Of a DNA stretch of 11,716 nt, positions 6,041-11,716 are shown piece after piece. Made by a program: the position numbers and the translations under genes. The DNA comes from CAZUQP01 sp964484285 (GTDB lineage Bacteria; Pseudomonadota; Gammaproteobacteria; DSM-16500). The DNA lies in assembly GCA_964484285.1 (NCBI GenBank), contig CAZAEO010000070.1, forward strand, positions 1 to 11,716, written 5' to 3'. Within the stretch, counting starts at the first letter, position 1. The number at the start of each line of letters is the position of its first letter. The notes below the pieces were generated by a model. It ran no database searches, was not told the DNA's origin, and worked only from the letters and a program-made list of their open reading frames with translations.

Positions 6041-6448
6041 TTAATAAGACCCTCCTAACATTTCCCGTTTTTCAGCTTCATATTTTTGCAAATTAATTAA
6101 ATGCTTTTGGGTGTCAACTAATTCCAGGATAGCTTTACCCTGACTGGGGGTAATATCTTGACTGGCTATGGCAAGCAAAACCCTTTCACCCATCGTCAAT
6201 AAAAGATCAGTTTTAGTAATGTCTTCTGGGAGTTCAATATTAATGGGTTCTCCGTGCGGCTTTGCGGGTAGTATGCGTTCAAGAAATAATCGAAGCATAG
6301 CTTCATTTCCAGCCAGGGCTTTTTCGATCGCGAGATTAATCAATTCTTCAGCACGCGGTACTACTAAGCTATCAAAAATCTGTTGGCGATGCCCTGTACC
6401 TTTTGGGCGCCCGCTTGGATTACCGCTTTCACCAGATTGAAATTTCAT
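6041..6448 (-). CDS. DUF5681-domain protein
   Basis: A 135-aa protein that begins with the DUF5681 hallmark (about 3-20, FQSGESGNPSGRPKGTGHR): a basic, glycine- and proline-rich N-terminus followed by helices. The family is common in phages and mobile islands, and its function is not established. The middle (about 28-62) is a predicted helical segment with the RAEELINLAIEKALAGN and LRLFLERIL stretches, and the rest is also mostly helical. CAGGAG six bases upstream sets the start. It is the last gene of the right-hand gene set, separated from it by 152 bp with several short repeats, so it may have its own promoter. A DNA-packaging or DNA-binding role is only a suggestion from context. Confidence 0.8.
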   Translation of the reverse strand: MKFQSGESGNPSGRPKGTGHRQQIFDSLVVPRAEELINLAIEKALAGNEAMLRLFLERILPAKPHGEPINIELPEDITKTDLLLTMGERVLLAIASQDITPSQGKAILELVDTQKHLINLQKYEAEKREMLGGSY

Positions 6449-6600
6449 ACTAAACTCCTGTTATTTCCTGTTATTAACAGATGAATCTTGAATTTAACAA
6501 GTTAAACGCCTCCCTATTGGCAGTGTCATTGTTGACTGTTAAATTACTGTTAGCATTGTCAACATTGGCACTCTTTACTAGACGATTTTAAAATTAATTT
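6449..6600. promoter_or_regulatory. Repeat-rich regulatory stretch upstream of the DUF5681 gene
   Basis: Within 152 bp there is a palindrome CTGTTATTAACAG (6468-6480), an inverted pair TGTTGAC/GTCAACA (6530-6536 and 6558-6564), ATTGGCA repeated in direct orientation (6516-6522 and 6564-6570), and several TGTTA boxes. On the minus strand a perfect TTGACA (6562-6557) could be a -35 element, but no good -10 lies at the right distance. An operator or replication-protein binding region is possible. Confidence 0.4.
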
Positions 6601-6828
6601 TTAACTATTAACAAAATATGCTTTTAGGTTTCTTAATGATCGCTTACATTCAGTAATAAACCGAGAAGCACTTCTGATATCAGCACAACGTCCGCCATGT
6701 TTATAAGCATTCAGCTTACTGACTTCTTTCCCTTCGGGTGATTTTGCTCCCGTTGACTGCTGCCATGGTTTCCATTTCTGGATTAATTGTGATTGTCTTT
6801 TCCGTTCCTCTAAACTCCAATGTCTCAT
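6601..6828 (-). CDS. Small HGG-motif island/phage protein, overlapping the upstream gene
   Basis: A 75-aa basic protein of a type seen next to phage and island genes. It has an N-terminal helix with an ERKRQSQLIQKWKPW stretch, then STGAKSPEGK (about 25-34), then LNAYKHGGR (39-47), a motif order shared by many short uncharacterised proteins. No function is known. The first 113 nt lie inside the 3' end of the 210-aa gene in another frame. The start at 6828 is supported by GAGAGG at 6835-6840 with a 6-base spacer, and by the conserved WKPW..STGAKSPEGK motifs, which fall inside the overlap and would be lost with any later start. Confidence 0.75.
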   Translation of the reverse strand: MRHWSLEERKRQSQLIQKWKPWQQSTGAKSPEGKEVSKLNAYKHGGRCADIRSASRFITECKRSLRNLKAYFVNS

Positions 6829-7348
6829 GTTTTGCCTCTCTTAATAGTTCGTTTGCAACATTTTCATTTTCTTTTGAAGCCGGTGAGTTGTTTACTTGCT
6901 GGTTAACAGCATTATTCTGTTGTTGAACGTTTTGCTTAATAAAAGTAATTTGATCAGGATTCTTTATTTGAGCTAGTGTCGCTAATGTAACTCGGCATTG
7001 AGCTTGAGCTTTTAGGGCTATCATTGCTGTTAATTGCACTTGGGGTGTGAAATCGGCATATGCTAATTGATTAAGCATTCTGTCAAACAAAGCATTTAAA
7101 GCTATCGCTTGTGAATATAAATGCCTTTCAATATACACTAGATTGCCATTCTTAATTTCCAGTTCTTGCTTTTGTATTTCTTTAAATAAAGCACGAGTGT
7201 CAATACGAGTGCTATCATAAGGATCATATTTTATGTTTTTAATCGCTGTTATAGCGACACCTTCTGGAAAAATAGCAATACTTGCAGGAATAGTATTATC
7301 ATTTTTGTCGTTGATTTCTTTATTTTTCTTTTTAGCTTCATTACTCAT
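6716..7348 (-). CDS. Island/phage-type hypothetical protein (210 aa)
   Basis: The function is not recognised, although the layout resembles proteins found beside DUF3987 primases in proteobacterial islands. It has a charged, disordered N-terminus (1-20), a short segment with NIKYDPYDSTRIDTRALF, a helical core (about 58-130) containing ERHLYSQAIALNALFDRML and MIALKAQAQCRVTLATLAQIKNP, a Q/N-rich linker (about 138-165), and a C-terminal tail ending near AAVNGSKITRRERSQ. AAGGAG at 7355-7360, six bases upstream, supports the start. It is 12 bp downstream of the 107-aa gene and in the same operon. The C-terminal 37 codons also encode the start of the 75-aa gene. Confidence 0.78.
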   Translation of the reverse strand: MSNEAKKKNKEINDKNDNTIPASIAIFPEGVAITAIKNIKYDPYDSTRIDTRALFKEIQKQELEIKNGNLVYIERHLYSQAIALNALFDRMLNQLAYADFTPQVQLTAMIALKAQAQCRVTLATLAQIKNPDQITFIKQNVQQQNNAVNQQVNNSPASKENENVANELLREAKHETLEFRGTEKTITINPEMETMAAVNGSKITRRERSQ

Positions 7349-7360
7349 AACCGACTCCTT

Positions 7361-7684
7361 TCAATTAGTCTTTTGAATAGATAAATCGCGAAAACATAAA
7401 AGTGCCACATCCAAATCATGCGAGTATTCTTTAATGACATCACTAATATAGTCTTCTAAAAATTTCTCGTCATCACCGCCATAATACATGCTGATTTTTT
7501 TAATAAGACTTTTCAACTCACTTATTTTGCAAGCATCGATACAGGATTTTTTCTTCACAATACGCGAAGTATGCGGTGACGTTGTTGACAATGTTAAAGC
7601 ACCGAGAGGAGTGTCAACTCTGTCACTTCGATTTAAAGTATGATCACTATCTTTTTCTTTAATGCGATTTATCCACTTACCCAT
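7361..7684 (-). CDS. Hypothetical protein (107 aa), coupled to the primase gene
   Basis: No family was recognised. The N-terminal half (1-50) is polar and probably flexible, with MGKWINRIKEK, a run of T/S/D residues and a lysine patch KKK. The C-terminal half (about 52-105) is predicted helical and acidic (SELKSLIKKISMYYGG, FLEDYISDVIKEY). Its ATG overlaps the last 8 bases of the primase gene, and the GGGGGTG just upstream can act as ribosome binding site, so it is translationally coupled to the primase. This placement suggests a helper of replication or an adaptor, but nothing in the sequence proves it. Confidence 0.65.
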   Translation of the reverse strand: MGKWINRIKEKDSDHTLNRSDRVDTPLGALTLSTTSPHTSRIVKKKSCIDACKISELKSLIKKISMYYGGDDEKFLEDYISDVIKEYSHDLDVALLCFRDLSIQKTN

Positions 7685-10148
7685 TTATCACCCCCGACTG
7701 CTTTACCTTGGGATTAATTAAATAGGTAATAACTTCTTTTTGTCCTTTTGCTGGCGGCCTCACAAATTTTCGCAGCCATCCTGCATCAACAAGCTCGTCA
7801 CACGCTGCTTGAGCAATATCCTTTTTCTTTAAAATTCCTTTCTGCCGGTACACGTCCCTAACTGTAAAACCATTTTTTAATTTATTTCCCATAATTTTTT
7901 TAGCCAATGCCGCTGCTGCTTGCGTTTCTATATCAACAACCAATCCATAAATGCGTCTTGCATGGCTTTCTAAATACTCACACCATGCAGCAGCCATCTG
8001 AACATGATCAATAGAAATACTTTTTCTTTGTTCACCATCTGCCAAATCAATTAAATAGAACAATAAAGCTAAAGCTGGCATTAACTTTTTATATTTTGAT
8101 AAATGTTCTAAGATGGCCGAGTGATCATCGCTTGATAATTTATTTTCTTCTAAATCAGTAAGCCACTCATAAAACTCTTCTTGAGCGCTCGTATCAAATC
8201 TGAAATATGGGAATTTTTCACCTTCATCGATCACCGCTCCACATTGGATAAAATCCATATCAGCTAATTGTTTAATGATATTAAAGACACGTGCTTTAGC
8301 ATCTTTATTTGGCTTTTTATCAACTAATTTCCATTTTGTAGTATCAGGATAGACTAAAAGCTGGAAGCGCTGGATTAACCCATCATTGTCCCCATGTATT
8401 GCGCCATAAAGATAACTGATTAACCTGTCAGGCTGAATAGTACCAAACACAGAAATACACACATTTTCAGCATCATTAGTACCCCGACCTATGCGATCAG
8501 TTGTATGAGAAGCATTACCATTCCAACCTTCTAAATAAAATGATCTATCGCCTTCATGACCAACTTTCTCCCATGCTCTAAGCAATCCCATGAGTTCATC
8601 ACGGAACACTAAAATTCCTCTTAAATTTTCCACTAATAATTCAATTAACTTTTCTATTGTCACATCGTTCGTTTTAAAACGTTTTCTTCTCGGCTTTTTT
8701 GGTTCCTTCAAATTATCAAGCAATGCCATTAGTTGTGTGGGAGTTAATTTTGTTTTTTCATCATCTTCACCCGCTTTTAGTATATTTTTTTCGGCAGATT
8801 CCAATTGACTGATTATTGCTTTTCGTTTTGCCTTGTATGCCTCCATTTCTAAATTATATTTTTTAATTTCTTCGTTAATAGCAACCCTAGCATCGGCTTC
8901 TAAAATGTCTAGAAAGCGCATTGCCTCTACGACCGGTGGTGTTTTTAGTTTCCCTGGCTTTGCAACAATTCCACCCCATAAATTAGGAATGATAAGCCAG
9001 TTATCTTCTTTTTTAGGCTTGATACCGCAACCAGCCCCAACGATAGATGAAACGACACTTAACAAAGCGGTAACAAAAAAATCTAATGGGCACTGCATTC
9101 TTTCTGCTACATCAGTTGCATAGTCATGAAAGGACTTGGGAATAATACTCGTAGGTAATAATTCTACTGGGTGCAATTCATTTTGTATTAATTCTGGTTC
9201 AGGCCATTCGTCATCATCTTTGCGTGATTCTTTTTCTAATTGTCTTTTAACTTCTGCACCATTTGTGAGTCGCATTAAGTCGTTAAAATCCGTTGGCTTG
9301 CTACTCACATCAATGCCAGTAAAATCCGGATAGACATATTTCACACCAATAGAAGCAGCAGCTTCTTGAGCTTTTTTAAGGCCAGGATTATTGTCAGTAT
9401 AAATATCGTTATCAGCGACAATAATAATTTCCGCCTCAATTAACTTGGCCCTAATTGCTCGCACTACAGGTAATAAATTACCGCAATTAAAAGCACAAGC
9501 AACCGCACATCCAGTGACTTGATAGATTGTCATACATGTTGCATATCCCTCACCGATATAAAGCTTATCTGTCTGCTTTCTCATCTTACCAATAGGTAAA
9601 TAATTTCCAGAAATCATGCCTCCAGATAAAAATCGTTTTTCACCTTCGGAAGAAATAAATTGCAAAGTTTGCAATTGCTTATCAATACCAAACAAAGGAA
9701 TAATCAGTTTGTCATCAGCACTCACGCGAACACCAAATGCCTTAACTCCTTTTTTCACCAGATAAGGATGATCATTAGTAGCGGGTTTCGATTCACTCCA
9801 AATGCGTTTGGCAATTTCCCTAGCTTCGCTTTGTCTTTTCTTTTTTTCCTCCTCATGAAGTCGCTTTGATTTATTGACTTGATCGGAAAAAACTCGGCTT
9901 TCTTCCAATGACATGTCTTCTTTATGCTTAGAACACCAGGTTATATGCTCGCCGCTATTGTGACACCACCACCCAAACATCCCTGCATAAATATCATTGA
10001 TGGAATGCAAGGCATAAAACCCATCCTTAATGCCTGGCTTATCTCCATTAACATGAAAACGGTGCAACTCTCCATCTGGAATAATTGGTTCATCAGTGAT
10101 GATACCTTCGCGTGCCATTCTTGCTCTGAATTTTTCAATGTCATTCAT
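7677..10148 (-). CDS. Toprim-DUF3987 primase/helicase-like replication protein
   Basis: An 823-aa two-part protein. The N-terminal half has a possible metal site (C62, H63, C72, H75 in the GWWCHNSGEHITWCSKH stretch), then a Toprim fold (about 195-290) with the catalytic glutamate in YIGEGYATC (E200) and the D-x-D pair D246/D248 in VADNDIY, as in DnaG-type primases. The C-terminal part (about 325-740) is DUF3987, with a degenerate P-loop AKPGKLKTP (396-404), a Walker B-like VFRDEL ending in D518-E519, and FGTIQPD (568-574). A winged-helix-like tail follows (about 750-810). Such fusions replicate or process the DNA of mobile islands and phage satellites. The start at 10148 has GGGGGGTG upstream and is 1 base from the stop of the preceding gene. 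Confidence 0.88.
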   Translation of the reverse strand: MNDIEKFRARMAREGIITDEPIIPDGELHRFHVNGDKPGIKDGFYALHSINDIYAGMFGWWCHNSGEHITWCSKHKEDMSLEESRVFSDQVNKSKRLHEEEKKKRQSEAREIAKRIWSESKPATNDHPYLVKKGVKAFGVRVSADDKLIIPLFGIDKQLQTLQFISSEGEKRFLSGGMISGNYLPIGKMRKQTDKLYIGEGYATCMTIYQVTGCAVACAFNCGNLLPVVRAIRAKLIEAEIIIVADNDIYTDNNPGLKKAQEAAASIGVKYVYPDFTGIDVSSKPTDFNDLMRLTNGAEVKRQLEKESRKDDDEWPEPELIQNELHPVELLPTSIIPKSFHDYATDVAERMQCPLDFFVTALLSVVSSIVGAGCGIKPKKEDNWLIIPNLWGGIVAKPGKLKTPPVVEAMRFLDILEADARVAINEEIKKYNLEMEAYKAKRKAIISQLESAEKNILKAGEDDEKTKLTPTQLMALLDNLKEPKKPRRKRFKTNDVTIEKLIELLVENLRGILVFRDELMGLLRAWEKVGHEGDRSFYLEGWNGNASHTTDRIGRGTNDAENVCISVFGTIQPDRLISYLYGAIHGDNDGLIQRFQLLVYPDTTKWKLVDKKPNKDAKARVFNIIKQLADMDFIQCGAVIDEGEKFPYFRFDTSAQEEFYEWLTDLEENKLSSDDHSAILEHLSKYKKLMPALALLFYLIDLADGEQRKSISIDHVQMAAAWCEYLESHARRIYGLVVDIETQAAAALAKKIMGNKLKNGFTVRDVYRQKGILKKKDIAQAACDELVDAGWLRKFVRPPAKGQKEVITYLINPKVKQSGVING

Positions 10149-10149
10149 C

Positions 10150-10386
10150 TTACACCCCCCGCAATCTCAATAAGTTAATCAACTTAGTGCAAAGACGACG
10201 GGGGATAATCCCACGCGCACCTAGCTGAACTAAAAGGCTCTTTATATAGATAGAGACTTGCCATGGAGGTGGTTCTGATTTAAAAAATCCACTATCATTG
10301 GGCTCGTAGGATTTTTCTTTTTTACCCTCGAATTGTTGACCCGTCAGTCGAGTTCGAGGGGTTGTATCTTTAAGCTCTCTACGCAT
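10150..10386 (-). CDS. Small basic hypothetical protein (78 aa) between alpA and the primase
   Basis: No named family was recognised. From the ATG at 10386 the protein has a basic, polar N-terminus (TTPRTRLTGQQFEGKKEK), a central PPPWQVSIYIKSLL stretch and an Arg/Leu-rich C-terminus (RRLCTKLINLLRLRGV), suggestive of nucleic acid contact. The frame is open upstream to 10449, but 10386 is preferred: GGAGG lies 9 bases upstream, and the ATG overlaps the end of the AlpA gene by 8 bases, a common coupling geometry that is repeated at the primase/107-aa junction. Small proteins of this kind often sit between an AlpA regulator and the DUF3987 primase in proteobacterial islands. Confidence 0.7.
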   Translation of the reverse strand: MRRELKDTTPRTRLTGQQFEGKKEKSYEPNDSGFFKSEPPPWQVSIYIKSLLVQLGARGIIPRRLCTKLINLLRLRGV

Positions 10387-10588
10387 TTTGCTTTCCCTCC
10401 GCTGGTCTTGATCGTACCCAAGCCAATACCTCGGAGAGTAACCACCCACACGCCGATGAGGATAACCGACGCCGTTGTGGAAATTTTTGCGCTCTTTCTA
10501 AACGCCATATTGTCGTATCACTAAGGCCAGTAATTTTTCTAACCTCAGGCTTACGAATGATTGCATCTGAACTGTCGTAAATAGTCAT
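10379..10588 (-). CDS. alpA: AlpA-family transcriptional regulator
   Basis: A 69-aa MerR-like helix-turn-helix protein. The AlpA pattern is clear: IIRKPEVRKITGLSDTTIWRL (10-30), ERAQKFPQRRRLSSSACGWL (31-50) and the C-terminal helix EVLAWVRSRPA (53-63). The start is set by AAGGA seven bases before the ATG at 10588; the frame runs on to a GTG at 10624 that has no such site. AlpA proteins activate integrase/excision or replication genes of P4-like prophages and of Gram-negative phage-inducible islands. This one heads the alpA/78-aa/primase operon and could control it and the integrase. The last 8 bases overlap the next gene. Confidence 0.9.
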   Translation of the reverse strand: MTIYDSSDAIIRKPEVRKITGLSDTTIWRLERAQKFPQRRRLSSSACGWLLSEVLAWVRSRPAEGKQNA

Positions 10589-10736
10589 GTCGATTCCTTG
10601 TATTGCATAATATTGCGTGAACACAAGGACTATTCTTCACAGGGGGAAAACAGGAGAAAGAGTTGCTAGAAAAAATTATCAATTAAAATAATTTATATGA
10701 ATCAAGGAATTAAGAATAATGTTATTAATGTGATAT

Positions 10737-10766
10737 AGAATATTCTGCTATGACGTAGAACGTTCT
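10737..10766. promoter_or_regulatory. Twin palindromes AGAAYRTTCT, candidate operator
   Basis: AGAATATTCT (10737-10746) and AGAACGTTCT (10757-10766) are two perfect 10-bp palindromes exactly 20 bp apart, within a longer repeated unit TAGAAyrTTCTGCT. They lie about 150 bp upstream of the alpA start, overlapping the 3' end of the 222-aa gene (stop at 10748-10750). Two equally spaced dyads on one face of the helix are typical of operators. The binding protein is unknown; AlpA or a phage-encoded repressor are candidates. Confidence 0.5.
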
Positions 10767-11416
10767 GCTGATTTGACTGGTTTTCTAGTGTGTTTAGTAT
10801 AAGAAGCCAGCTCCGGAACCTCTTTTTTAAGTGATTCATAGATGGGTTTTTCTTCGCACTGAATGAATCGAGCAACATCTTCCTTTGTAAATTTTACCTT
10901 TGGATATTTCTTTTTTAATTCTGCATAAATCTTGAAGCCTCGATGCATAATTGCTTCAGCACGTTGCTCTAATGATTGAGTTTTAATCTCAAATTTACGT
11001 TCTTCTATTTCTTTGAGAATAAGAGGAGTAATGTGAAATTCTAAATTATCGATAAGCATTCCCTTGTCGCCATTTCCAAAGATTTTTTTAATTTCCTCAA
11101 GCACAGTTTCACTTGCCCTTACATTCGTATAACCAACATACTGCCTACGACCAAAACTGAGAGTCTGTCTAACCTGTCCACCCCATCCATCACCCATCAT
11201 TCGAGAAGATGGGGCTTCTACCTCAATTTCTGCCGATTTCTTATTAAGCCCCTTATCTCTAATAGCAGAAAGATTGCTTCTAGATAAGACTCGATCTTCC
11301 TCTGTTCCATCAACAATAAACGTTAGTTGGTATTTTCCATTGATGGCTTCTTCAATAATGGCGGTAATCGTTTCATCACGATATAAACTGCTTAAAAATT
11401 TCCCAACCTGGTTCAT
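10748..11416 (-). CDS. Hypothetical protein (222 aa) at the right end of the island
   Basis: No family was recognised. The protein looks soluble. The N-terminal part (1-50) is a mixed alpha/beta segment with YQLTFIVDGTEEDRVLSRSNL. The centre (about 60-105) is glycine-rich (SRMMGDGWGGQVRQTLSFGRR). The rest is long charged helices (about 104-180), followed by FTKEDVARFIQCEEKPIYESL, which has a helix-turn-helix-like spacing, and a basic tail. A strong ribosome binding site, GGGAGGAGGT, lies directly before the ATG at 11416. It is the first gene inside the right border, reading inward, with arm-type sites only 25-48 bp upstream, so its transcription may be affected by integrase binding. It could be an excision or regulatory factor, but there is no motif to show this. 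Confidence 0.7.
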   Translation of the reverse strand: MNQVGKFLSSLYRDETITAIIEEAINGKYQLTFIVDGTEEDRVLSRSNLSAIRDKGLNKKSAEIEVEAPSSRMMGDGWGGQVRQTLSFGRRQYVGYTNVRASETVLEEIKKIFGNGDKGMLIDNLEFHITPLILKEIEERKFEIKTQSLEQRAEAIMHRGFKIYAELKKKYPKVKFTKEDVARFIQCEEKPIYESLKKEVPELASYTKHTRKPVKSAERSTS

Positions 11417-11440
11417 ACCTCCTCCCTAGCAGCCCTCTTG

Positions 11441-11464
11441 GAGGAACCTCCAGAGGAACCTTAA
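11441..11464 (+). other. Right arm-type sites of the integrase (paired GAACCT)
   Basis: GAGGAACCT (11441-11449) and GAGGAACCTTAA (11453-11464) hold two GAACCT cores 12 bp apart, matching the left pair in spacing and orientation. They lie about 64 bp inside the right att repeat. In the excised circle the two pairs would flank the joined core, as arm sites do in a lambda/P4-type attP. Confidence 0.6.
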
Positions 11465-11524
11465 GCATTTTTTGATGCGGATTTTACATTCAGAGAAATA
11501 TAAATTTTTCTTTATTTATCAATA

Positions 11525-11600
11525 TGGTGGGCTGTGTAGGGATCGAACCTACGACCTATTGATTAAGAGTCAACTGCTCTACCAACTGAGCTAACAGCCC
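11525..11600 (-). tRNA. tRNA-Lys(CTT)
   Basis: The complete 76-nt cloverleaf includes an encoded CCA: acceptor stem GGGCTGT/ACAGCCC, D-arm GCTC/GAGC, anticodon stem GTTGA/TCAAT with loop CTCTTAA (anticodon CTT, reading AAG), and T-arm GTAGG-TTCGATC-CCTAC. It is the attachment target of the island: its last 44 nt before CCA are duplicated at 12-55. The gene remains intact because the element restores the 3' end on insertion. Confidence 0.95.
11528..11571 (-). repeat. Right att site: 44-bp repeat inside tRNA-Lys
   Basis: It is identical to 12-55 and covers tRNA nucleotides 30 to 73 (anticodon stem to discriminator base). Together with the left copy it marks the borders of the island. Confidence 0.9.
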
Positions 11601-11622
11601 GGATAAATTTTTGTAAAAATTA

Positions 11623-11699
11623 TGGGGTGAACGACGGGGATCGAACCCGCGACAACCGGAATCACAATCCGGGGCTCTACCAACTGAGCTACGTCCACC
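11623..11699 (-). tRNA. tRNA-His(GTG)
   Basis: Acceptor stem GTGGACG/CGTTCAC with the extra G at position -1 (11699) opposite C73, which is specific to tRNA-His. The anticodon stem CCGGA/TCCGG holds the loop TTGTGAT (anticodon GTG). The T-arm contains TTCGATC, and CCA is encoded. It lies 22 bp upstream of tRNA-Lys on the same strand, probably in one transcript, and belongs to the host chromosome outside the island. Confidence 0.95.
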
Positions 11700-11716
11700 A
11701 TAACAAGAAACAAGGT

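Larger units (their letters stand above)
12..11571. mobile_element. Integrative island inserted in the 3' part of tRNA-Lys(CTT)
   Basis: The unit is bounded by a perfect 44-bp direct repeat of the tRNA-Lys 3' part. It has a tyrosine integrase next to the left repeat, an AlpA regulator and a Toprim/DUF3987 replication protein in the right half, a toxin-antitoxin pair, and cargo genes in the middle. Paired GAACCT motifs lie just inside both borders. There are no capsid, tail, conjugation or relaxase genes, so by itself it could be a phage satellite or an integrative element mobilised in trans. A 10-N gap at 3560-3569 means the true length is uncertain. Confidence 0.85.

Noticed and set aside
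9941..10144. 67-aa minus-strand frame starting 4 bases inside the primase start
   Set aside because: It is a frame-shifted shadow of the primase N-terminus; the primase frame carries the recognisable domains and the ribosome binding site fits its ATG.
10387..10449. Longer N-terminus (99 aa) for the 78-aa protein
   Set aside because: The extra 21 codons overlap the C-terminal part of AlpA in another frame and have no good ribosome binding site; GGAGG precedes the internal ATG at 10386.

Overview
The window looks like a low-GC gammaproteobacterial chromosome carrying an integrated mobile island of about 11.5 kb. The clues are two gammaproteobacterial-type tRNA genes at the right edge, one for Lys(CTT) and one for His(GTG), both with encoded CCA ends, and AT-rich coding sequence. 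A Legionellales-like host is possible, but that is only a guess. A 44-bp segment from the 3' part of tRNA-Lys is repeated exactly at 12-55 and 11528-11571, and these direct repeats are the island borders (att sites). Just inside each border lies a pair of GAACCT motifs set exactly 12 bp apart, which look like integrase arm-type binding sites.

Left part, plus strand: a P4-type tyrosine integrase (245-1492) reads inward from the left att site. It is followed by a toxin-first RelE/HigB-like and XRE/HigA-like toxin-antitoxin pair (1543-2135) with its own strong promoter. These are the integration and stabilisation genes.

Cargo, minus strand: a serine beta-lactamase-fold hydrolase without a signal peptide (2159-3427); a minus-strand terminator and a 10-N scaffold gap (3560-3569); and a three-gene operon, read right to left, made of a secreted small protein, a BlaI/MecI-type repressor and an M56 (BlaR1-like) membrane metalloprotease. 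The operon promoter lies between two near-identical operators (ACTAGTTAnnTAGTAG) 41 bp apart. The M56 protein has no penicillin-binding sensor domain. Its C-terminal extracytoplasmic part is a short, probably beta-rich domain, so it probably senses something other than a beta-lactam by direct acylation.

Right part, all minus strand and read from 11416 down to 6041: an unknown 222-aa protein; an AlpA-family regulator; a basic 78-aa protein; an 823-aa Toprim/DUF3987 primase-helicase-like protein; a 107-aa unknown; a 210-aa phage/island-type protein; a 75-aa protein whose 5' end overlaps the 210-aa gene by 113 nt in another frame; and a DUF5681 protein. Several of these genes are translationally coupled.

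Int, AlpA, a primase and small phage-like proteins, with no capsid or tail genes, suggest an integrative element of the phage-satellite (P4/PICI-like) kind that carries a BlaI-regulated envelope-sensing cargo. The satellite interpretation is an inference; the borders, gene families and overlaps can be seen in the sequence.
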